64,000 nucleotides of DNA from Candidatus Heimdallarchaeota archaeon LC_3 (GTDB lineage: Archaea > Asgardarchaeota > Heimdallarchaeia > Hodarchaeales > LC-3). This document shows, piece by piece, positions 9,849 to 16,005 of the stretch. Positions within the stretch are counted from its first letter, which is position 1. Each line of letters starts with the position of its first letter. The notes under the pieces were generated by a model, which saw only the letters and a list, made by a program, of their open reading frames with translations, was not told the DNA's origin and did not search any database. The stretch covers positions 1 through 64,000 of the forward strand of contig MDVS01000144.1 of assembly GCA_001940645.1 (NCBI GenBank). Reading direction: 5' to 3'. Both the position numbers and the translations under genes were made by a program.

Positions 9849-10865
9849 ATGAGTCGGGTAAATGTTGGAATTGAAGCATTAGGGACATACATTCCTCAGG
9901 AAAGACATACTGCGAAATACATATCTGAAGAATCAGGAATTCCAGAGAAAGTATTAATCGAAAAATTTGGATTAAAAAGCAAATCAATACCCGGTCCTCA
10001 TGACCATACAGTACAAATGGGAGTTAATGCTGCTAGTAAGGCTATTGTAAAAGCTGCAATTAATCCAGAAACAGATATAGATTTAATAATTTGGGCAGGT
10101 GAGGTACATGCGGAACATCCAATGCAAACTTATGCAATAAAAGTTCAAAAGGAACTAAATATTAAAAATGCTTGGGCTTTTGACATTAATCAACGCTGTG
10201 GTACCTTTATTGTTGGAATGATGATTGCTAAATCACTCATGACTACATCAAATTATAAACGAGCTCTAATTGTTAGTGGGTACAGGAACAGTGATTTGAT
10301 CGATTATAAAAATCCACGCTCACGTTTTATGTATGCATTGGCCGCAAGTGGCTCAGCTATTCTTATGAGAGCTGATTATGATAAAAATTTGATTTTTGAG
10401 GCAGAAATTATAACTGATGGACGATTTGCCGATGATGTCTATGTGCCTGCTGGTGGAACGGTGATTCCAACCACTGAAGATACATTAAAAAAAGGACTCC
10501 AATTTTTAGATGTATCAGACCCAGAAGGATTGAAAAAACGATTAGATGAGGCATCTATGAAGAATTTTTTAAGAGTGGTTGATAATTCATTACAAAAAAG
10601 TGGTTTCTCAAGAAGCGATCTAGATTATTTAGCTTTATTACATATGAAACGAAGTGCATTCGAATTTGTAGCTAAAGAACTGGGGGTTGATCCTTACAAA
10701 CAAGCTACTTACTTTGATGATTTAGGCCATATGGGGCAAAACGATAGTATTATTTCTTTACAGATGGGGTTGGAATCAGGGAAAATTAAAAAGGGAGATA
10801 TTGTAGTGTTAACCGCTGCAGGTATAGGATGGGCTTGGAATGCAATAACCATAAAATGGGGCTAA
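9849..10865 (+). CDS. KAS III / thiolase-superfamily protein with altered triad
   Basis: 338 residues with the FabH-like fold. The nucleophile is C117 in FDINQRCGTF. His265 in LALLHMKRS matches the FabH catalytic His, but the Asn position appears as His294 (DLGHMGQND), with Asn298 nearby. The HQAN context is lost. It starts 12 bases after the MaoC gene. With the ligase and hydratase it could make, cleave or transfer an acyl chain. It may also work with the other KAS III-like gene at the left edge, since both lack the standard triad in different ways. HMG-CoA synthase and thiolase-like scaffold proteins are alternative relatives. Confidence 0.8.
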   Translation: MSRVNVGIEALGTYIPQERHTAKYISEESGIPEKVLIEKFGLKSKSIPGPHDHTVQMGVNAASKAIVKAAINPETDIDLIIWAGEVHAEHPMQTYAIKVQKELNIKNAWAFDINQRCGTFIVGMMIAKSLMTTSNYKRALIVSGYRNSDLIDYKNPRSRFMYALAASGSAILMRADYDKNLIFEAEIITDGRFADDVYVPAGGTVIPTTEDTLKKGLQFLDVSDPEGLKKRLDEASMKNFLRVVDNSLQKSGFSRSDLDYLALLHMKRSAFEFVAKELGVDPYKQATYFDDLGHMGQNDSIISLQMGLESGKIKKGDIVVLTAAGIGWAWNAITIKWG

Positions 10866-10888
10866 ACCTTTTTTTTAAAGAAACCCAA

Positions 10889-11536
10889 TTATTTACTAAG
10901 TTTATCAATTCGATGCTGAAAATAAGTTTTCCATGATTCGGGTAAAGCTTCAACTTTAACAATTTTAATTAATGATTCTAAATCATTTTTGTCAAAGGCA
11001 AATAATCGTGTAATTTCTGATATTTTAACAGCATTTTCATCCTCTTTAATTAATTTTATTTCATCTAGATGAGCTGTCTCCCCCTCTTCGATGACCTTAA
11101 AGTAGATTCCTGCTCTTTTACTTTCTAAAAATCTTTTAATCATATCTAACCGTTGAAATCTAACTCCAAGCTTATAACAAGGTAGGCGGGGTTGAACAGC
11201 CATTAATTTTGCAGTGCCTATTTGAAAAATATCTCCAATATTCACATTGTTTTCATTCAATCCCAGAGTAGTAAGATTTTCTCCAAATGCGCCATATGGA
11301 AACTTGGTATTAGGTAATTCATTTTTCCAAAACATATAATATTCAGCAGAATACGCATACACAGCTTTATTAATACCCCCATGTACACTTAAATCTGCTT
11401 GTTGATCACCTTCAAGGTTTAATTTATTAATTTTAATCTTTCCCTTAATTGGTTCTTTAAATATAGCAGTTTCAACTTCATTATCTTGCCACATAACTTT
11501 ACGAGGTAGACCAACATTGATCGATATTATTTTCAT
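10889..11536 (-). CDS. MOSC-domain protein (YiiM-like)
   Basis: 215 residues. The MOSC (molybdenum cofactor sulfurase C-terminal) fold is indicated by GDQQADLSVHGGINKAVYAY, FPYGAFGENL and the conserved Cys in PRLPCYKLG, with a YiiM-type C-terminal three-helix extension. YiiM proteins act with molybdenum cofactor in reducing N-hydroxylated substrates. No molybdenum cofactor biosynthesis gene lies nearby, so the link is by family only. Transcribed leftwards, it is divergent from the SRPBCC/TrmB operon. Confidence 0.85.
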   Translation of the reverse strand: MKIISINVGLPRKVMWQDNEVETAIFKEPIKGKIKINKLNLEGDQQADLSVHGGINKAVYAYSAEYYMFWKNELPNTKFPYGAFGENLTTLGLNENNVNIGDIFQIGTAKLMAVQPRLPCYKLGVRFQRLDMIKRFLESKRAGIYFKVIEEGETAHLDEIKLIKEDENAVKISEITRLFAFDKNDLESLIKIVKVEALPESWKTYFQHRIDKLSK

Positions 11537-11677
11537 ATATAATTGCTAGCTTATTTTATCTTATATGCTTTCCGTTACACTTAAAGATCTTTCTTGTAAC
11601 TTGATACTATTTCTATTTATATAATCAATTTCATACCTTTTTCGTAAGCCAAATTAAAATTTAAACCCTATATTTTC

Positions 11678-11696
11678 GTTGTCATTATCTGACAAC
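11678..11696. promoter_or_regulatory. operator candidate 1, GTTGTC-N7-GACAAC
   Basis: A 19-base inverted repeat with 7-base arms (GTTGTCA / TGACAAC) lies just upstream of the TATA element at 11708. The same half-sites in the same 19-base geometry recur at 11748-11766. The regulator at 12653 in the same operon is the obvious candidate to bind here (inference). Confidence 0.6.
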
Positions 11697-11707
11697 AAAA
11701 CAATATA

Positions 11708-11715
11708 TTTATAAG
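11708..11715 (+). promoter_or_regulatory. archaeal TATA element of the SRPBCC/TrmB operon
   Basis: The sequence TTTATAAG within an A/T run lies between the two inverted repeats. Transcription would be expected to start about 25 bases downstream, near 11735-11745, which puts the second inverted repeat at or just after the start site. Spacing and composition fit an archaeal TBP/TFB promoter. Confidence 0.5.
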
Positions 11716-11747
11716 GCAAACCTACAATAACATAAATTAGCAGAGAA

Positions 11748-11766
11748 GTTGTCACAAAACGACAAC
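11748..11766. promoter_or_regulatory. operator candidate 2, GTTGTC-N7-GACAAC
   Basis: Second copy of the 19-base inverted repeat with the same half-sites and the same 7-base spacer length, centred 70 bases from the first. It lies in the predicted 5' leader, about 23 bases before the first start codon. Confidence 0.6.
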
Positions 11767-11788
11767 TAAAGCGAAAGACGTGAAAAAA

Positions 11789-12217
11789 ATGGCGGAAATA
11801 AAAACTGAAATAGAAATAAACAGTTCAGCAGAAAAAGTTTGGAAGGAATTAATGGCTTTTGAAAAATTTCCTGATTGGAATCCCTTTTTGAAATAAATTA
11901 CAGTTCTTGATGAGCAACTTGAAGTAGGAAGTAAACTAAAGGCGAATATTGATGGAACAACTTTTAAACCAACAGTAACTAAATTAAATCCTAATAAGGA
12001 ATTTCATTGGCAAGGACGTTTATTCCTTCCCAGAATATTTGATGGAAGACACATGTTCGAAATTGAAGAGATTAATGAAAATCAAATACGATTTGTGCAC
12101 AAAGAACAATTCAAAGGAATTCTAGTATGGCCAATATTAAAATTAATAGGTAAAAAAACTCAAAATAGTTTCAATAGAATGAATAAAGCGTTAAAGGATC
12201 GAATTGAAGCTAATTAA
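11789..12217 (+). pseudogene. SRPBCC (START-like) domain protein interrupted by an in-frame TAA
   Basis: Reading from ATG at 11789 gives 143 codons in one frame ending at TAA 12215-12217, with a single TAA at 11894-11896 after NPFLK. The conceptual product is a normal-length SRPBCC ligand-binding domain: INSSAEKVWKELMAFEKFPDWNPF at the start, then FHWQGRLFLPRIFDGRHMFEIEE, and a C-terminal helix. Everything on both sides of the stop is well conserved, so the lesion is one substitution (for example GAA to TAA), a sequencing error or stop-codon readthrough. It is first in the operon controlled by the two inverted repeats. Confidence 0.75.
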
Positions 12218-12235
12218 TGTTGGTATGGTGTTTTT

Positions 12236-12640
12236 ATGAGTACAACAAAGCAAGCAATATTTTTACCACCGGTATTTCGATTTTTAATGGAACTTACAGC
12301 TTGGGGATATTTTATTATCCTTGCATTTACAGTTGATATCCTTTATATTTTAATATTTCTCCTTAGTATATTATTGTTAGGGTTATTTAACTTTCCAGGT
12401 GATAAAAAGAAAGAAGGTCCTGTCAACATTCCAGGTTGGACTAGAATACTCAATGAATTGTTTTCTGGAGGTTTATTGGGTATTATTGGTGCGTATTTAT
12501 TGTTTCAAGAAGTTGGAGCCATATTACAATTCATTCTTATTCTTATTGTAATAATACTAGATAGAAAACGGTATGCATGGTTTTTGGGGATTTCTGATGT
12601 TGCACCAGATTATGTCACGGTATTGAGAGAAATGAAATAA
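12236..12640 (+). CDS. small membrane protein, YrdB/DUF2568-like
   Basis: 134 residues with about four hydrophobic helices. The layout (RFLMELTAWGYF at the first helix, a loop with PG and Lys residues, then RILNELFSGGLLGIIGAYLL) resembles the YrdB/DUF2568 family, whose function is unknown. GGTG lies just before the ATG. It is 18 bases after the SRPBCC frame and 12 bases before the regulator, so it is an operon member. The family call is from the pattern of helices and is moderate. Confidence 0.65.
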   Translation: MSTTKQAIFLPPVFRFLMELTAWGYFIILAFTVDILYILIFLLSILLLGLFNFPGDKKKEGPVNIPGWTRILNELFSGGLLGIIGAYLLFQEVGAILQFILILIVIILDRKRYAWFLGISDVAPDYVTVLREMK

Positions 12641-12652
12641 AGGTATAGTCAA

Positions 12653-13609
12653 ATGCCAGATGAATCACAGTTAAAAGATGTCATAGAAAATCTTGGTTTA
12701 ACACTAGTACAAGGAAAAATCCTAATTGAATTAATGAAGATGGGAGGTGAAAGTACAGCTCCTGATCTTCATGAAAAATTAGGTAAAAATGAAATTAAGC
12801 GTACTACTATCTATTCTAGCTTAGAAAAATTAATTAATAATGGTTTAGTTGTCGAATCTGATCAAGAAGGAAAGCAAAAAGTTTATGGATTATCTCACAC
12901 CTCTCCCGAATTATTAATTAAGGGTATTACAAAACCACGAGATGATGCAATAAAAATTTTTCAAGATCTCTTAAAAGAAGCCCGTAAAGATTCCAAACAA
13001 AATGGTTCATTAAATCCCTTAGCTTATTATTCCCTTAAAGGTCGAAAAAGACTCTTAGATCAAATTGAGTCCTTAATCATTGACAGTCAGAAATATATGC
13101 TTATTCATGCAAATGCAACAATGCTCGAGAGTATATTTGAGATAATGAAGATAAAAAAAGGAAATATTCCTGATATGCATATATTTGTTCAGATTACTTG
13201 GAATCCGAATCCAAATCTTGACATAAATTCGGTTTATAAGAAATATGTATATCTTTTAGGGGAGGATTACGTATCTTTACCACACGAGTTCTATAATGAG
13301 ATTTTTGCTCTGTTTCTGCAAGAATTTCCAAAGGCAATGCCTCCAGAATACAAACAAAGCATGCTAGATCTTCAGAAAACTCACTTTATGCAATTGCTGA
13401 CTGATGAAGGTTCAGTCCTAGGTGTACATTTTGGATCTAAAGAGGGTGGAGGACATTTTACACGTGATCCTTTCACAACACAAGCTCATTATATGATTTT
13501 CTTCCTCATCTTTGAAACTTCAAAGGAGAAGAAAGTTAATCGAGAAATTTTGAAAGAAATATTGATCGATAGAGTTAAGAGAAATTTCATTTTAACATTA
13601 GAAGTTTGA
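12653..13609 (+). CDS. TrmB-like transcriptional regulator
   Basis: 318 residues. The N-terminal winged helix-turn-helix (about residues 8-85; LVQGKILIELMKMGGESTAP, then RTTIYSSLEKLINNGLV) is typical of archaeal TrmB regulators. Residues 115-318 form a longer sensor region with a PLD-like look (YYSLKGRKRLLDQIESLI, then MLIHANATMLESIFE). I cannot name the ligand. As last gene of its operon, with two matching inverted repeats around the promoter, it is probably autoregulatory. Confidence 0.75.
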   Translation: MPDESQLKDVIENLGLTLVQGKILIELMKMGGESTAPDLHEKLGKNEIKRTTIYSSLEKLINNGLVVESDQEGKQKVYGLSHTSPELLIKGITKPRDDAIKIFQDLLKEARKDSKQNGSLNPLAYYSLKGRKRLLDQIESLIIDSQKYMLIHANATMLESIFEIMKIKKGNIPDMHIFVQITWNPNPNLDINSVYKKYVYLLGEDYVSLPHEFYNEIFALFLQEFPKAMPPEYKQSMLDLQKTHFMQLLTDEGSVLGVHFGSKEGGGHFTRDPFTTQAHYMIFFLIFETSKEKKVNREILKEILIDRVKRNFILTLEV

Positions 13610-13678
13610 ATGAAACTAATTAACTATTACTAATATTGAATAAATAAGTCGAATCAAATCTATAGGTCTGGCCCTTAA

Positions 13679-14179
13679 TTAATATCCTTCCAATCTCTCC
13701 CACATTAAATATTTCCCTCTGTTTCTCTTTACTAATACTGATCCCATATTAGACCACTCTTCTTGTTTAACACTAACATTAGGATTAATATTTTCATCCA
13801 TTAGCATAATCATTGTCTCATCAAGAGAATCTTCTATAGTGGTTTGGATTTTAGATGACTGATAAAAAGCCTTTTGTATTAATAGTCCAGTAACTGGTTT
13901 GATTTGCTTTTTCTTAGCAATTAACAATATTTCTTCCATTTTAATTTCTCCTAAATCCATATTATGAGTTTTTCGTCTGAAAGAAGATCCTGGACATATT
14001 ATTGATCCGCTAATTGTTTTATATTCTTGAAATTCTTCAATACATTCTTTACAGATGATATAAGAACAGGTATTACATTGTTTCCATTCTTTCATAATAG
14101 CATTAGTCATGATGTTTAATTTTCCATCTGCAACACATCGTACTGCTATATCAGAAGGTTTTGTGTCTTCTTTATTCAT
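13679..14179 (-). CDS. Cys-rich (RING or treble-clef-like) hypothetical protein
   Basis: About 166 residues. A metal-binding cluster lies near the N-terminus: Cys in RCVADGK, then CNTCSYIICKECIEEF, then ICPG. This C-x2-C-x5-C-x2-C spacing followed by CP recalls RING, B-box or treble-clef zinc fingers. The rest is helical with no motif I recognise. ATG at 14179 has GAGG nine bases upstream; a TTG at 14194 is also in frame. It follows a 39-codon remnant related to the KITE-like gene at 19.5 kb and is last in the leftward ABC-exporter run. Function unknown. Confidence 0.55.
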   Translation of the reverse strand: MNKEDTKPSDIAVRCVADGKLNIMTNAIMKEWKQCNTCSYIICKECIEEFQEYKTISGSIICPGSSFRRKTHNMDLGEIKMEEILLIAKKKQIKPVTGLLIQKAFYQSSKIQTTIEDSLDETMIMLMDENINPNVSVKQEEWSNMGSVLVKRNRGKYLMWERLEGY

Positions 14180-14190
14180 ATTTCTAAGCC

Positions 14191-14310
14191 TCAATACAAT
14201 AATTCGTGAGCTTGCCTAAATTTTTGCTCTCTTGCTTCGTCTGTAAACTCTATCATCAATTCTACTGTTTTAAATAGTGGGATTCCCATTAATACAAAAG
14301 ATTTTTTCAT
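14191..14310 (-). pseudogene. duplicated C-terminal scrap of the KITE-like gene
   Basis: A 39-codon frame, ATG at 14310 to TGA at 14191-14193. It contains IEFTDEAREQ and then QAHELLY, matching the C-terminus of the protein at 19513-20076 (IEFTDEAREQ, QAHDLLF). The DNA is also alike: roughly three quarters of 51 bases match by eye. The ATG overlaps the TGA of the upstream ATPase (TGATG), and the TGA overlaps the next gene's leader. It may be a decayed duplicate or a tiny expressed peptide; the rest of the domain is missing. Confidence 0.65.
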
Positions 14311-15104
14311 CAGGATTGGTTTTCCGGGAATGATGTTTGGGTTAATGATTTTAGTAAATAATTATTTGTCTCTTCATAAAAGTTAGAAATAAGTTTTTCT
14401 GTGACTATATTATCATCAATTATTCTTCCATCTTCCATTCTTAGCAATCTCATCCCCTTACGTAATAATGCGTAATCGTGACTAACAATAATAAATGTTT
14501 TATTTCTTTCTTTATTAAGTTTTATTAAAATTTCGATAATTTCTTGTGCCATTTTTGAATCCAGATCACCTGTTGGTTCATCTGCTAGTACGAGTTGTGG
14601 GTCGTTTGCTAGCGCTCTTGCAATTCCTACACGTTGCTTTTCTCCACCGGACAATTCATGGGGAAGGCTATTTATTCGGTGATTGAGATCTACTAGTTGA
14701 ATTAATTTCTCACTTCTTTGTCTTCGGTTTATTGTACTAAATTTTCTAGCTATCATCATTGGTAGTTCAATATTTTCCTGAGCGGATAATCCATCATGTA
14801 GATTAAAAAATTGGAATATAAATCCAATATCATTTCTCCTCACTTCAGCTTTTTGATTATCAGACAACTTTTGTAAAGTTTTATTATTCAATATTGTTTG
14901 TCCTTCAGTAGTTTTTGTAAGACCAGCTATGACATTGAGCAAAGTAGTTTTTCCTGAACCAGAAGGACCCATCACTATAACAAATTCACCTTTCTTAATT
15001 TGAAGGCTTATGCTATTTAAAGCATATATTGGTTTGTCGCCAGATGGATAAATTTTTGTCACATTTTCTAATAACAAAATAATATTGTTTGACATACCAA
15101 TCAT
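14310..15104 (-). CDS. MacB/LolD-type ABC ATPase
   Basis: 264 residues. Walker A is GPSGSGKTT, the signature is LSGGEKQRVGIARAL, Walker B is LVLADEPTGDLDS, and the switch His is in IIVSHDYALL. IGFIFQFFNLHDGLSAQENIELP is typical of ATPases that drive FtsX-like permeases (MacB, LolD, FtsE). The C-terminal 35 residues extend beyond the domain. It probably pairs with the FtsX-like protein at 16006-18942, together with or instead of the second ATPase. Confidence 0.88.
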   Translation of the reverse strand: MIGMSNNIILLLENVTKIYPSGDKPIYALNSISLQIKKGEFVIVMGPSGSGKTTLLNVIAGLTKTTEGQTILNNKTLQKLSDNQKAEVRRNDIGFIFQFFNLHDGLSAQENIELPMMIARKFSTINRRQRSEKLIQLVDLNHRINSLPHELSGGEKQRVGIARALANDPQLVLADEPTGDLDSKMAQEIIEILIKLNKERNKTFIIVSHDYALLRKGMRLLRMEDGRIIDDNIVTEKLISNFYEETNNYLLKSLTQTSFPENQS

Positions 15105-15117
15105 TTCATAAAAATAT

Positions 15118-15999
15118 TTAATCGTTTCTTGGAATTACTTCTAAAATTCCTTTATCCTTATCAAATCGTATTACTACATGATTTTGGATTTTGGCTTCTT
15201 TTCTCATTTCATCTGGTAACCGTAAATTACCTTGACGATCAACGTAGATAAGATGTTCTCGCTTACTAGGAGAAATAGATGAATCAATTGATGACTTAAT
15301 TCTTCTATGTAAGCCATAAATTCTTCCATCTCTAATTTTGTAAGTTTTTTCTGTCATTAAAGCAAAACGTTCATCATGAGTAACAACAATGAATGTTACA
15401 CCATAATTTTTGTTTAATTCTTTAAAATAATCAATAATTTTAAAGGTAGTTTCTGAATCAAGCTCCCCAGTGGGTTCATCAGCTAAAACAATTTTTGGGT
15501 TATTAGCTAAGGACACAGCAATGGAAACTCTTTGTGCTTCCCCACCAGAAAGTTGAGATAAATGATGACCTTGTCGATTGGCTAATCCGACAGCAGAAAG
15601 CAATTCGAGAGCTCTTTGTTTTCTCGGTTTGCGAGGTAATTTACCAACAATTCTCATCGGTAACATAACGTTTTCTAGGGCAGACAACGAAGGTAGTAAA
15701 TTTTTTTCTGGAAATTGGTAAAGAAATCCAACGGTTTGTCGTCGATAATTAATTAAATCTTTATTTTTTAATTTATTGATGATTCCTGTTCCTTCAACAG
15801 AGATTGTTCCAGAAGAAGGTAATTCAATCCCACCAATTATTTTTATTAGAGTCGATTTACCCGATCCAGAAGGACCAATAATTGTAACTAATTCCGATTC
15901 ATCAAAATTAAGGTCTATACCCCTTAAAGCAGGAACTTCCAGAATCTCGTTTTCTGGCTTATAAATCTTAATTACATCTTGTAATTCTACGAAAGTCAT
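15118..15999 (-). CDS. MacB/LolD-type ABC ATPase fused to an AbrB-like domain
   Basis: 293 residues. The ATPase occupies about residues 1-240 (Walker A GPSGSGKST, signature LSGGEAQRVSIAVSL, Walker B IVLADEPTGELDS, IVVTHDERFA). The last 45 residues, beginning HLIYVDRQGNLRLPDEMRK and ending DKDKGILEVIP, read like a SpoVT/AbrB swapped-hairpin domain (strand, polar turn, LP, short helix, strand, GILEVIP). AbrB domains normally bind DNA or mediate dimers. Here it may dimerise the ATPase or link transport to gene control. It lies 6 bases downstream of the permease gene. Confidence 0.85.
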   Translation of the reverse strand: MTFVELQDVIKIYKPENEILEVPALRGIDLNFDESELVTIIGPSGSGKSTLIKIIGGIELPSSGTISVEGTGIINKLKNKDLINYRRQTVGFLYQFPEKNLLPSLSALENVMLPMRIVGKLPRKPRKQRALELLSAVGLANRQGHHLSQLSGGEAQRVSIAVSLANNPKIVLADEPTGELDSETTFKIIDYFKELNKNYGVTFIVVTHDERFALMTEKTYKIRDGRIYGLHRRIKSSIDSSISPSKREHLIYVDRQGNLRLPDEMRKEAKIQNHVVIRFDKDKGILEVIPRND

Positions 16000-16005
16000 G
16001 TTATT

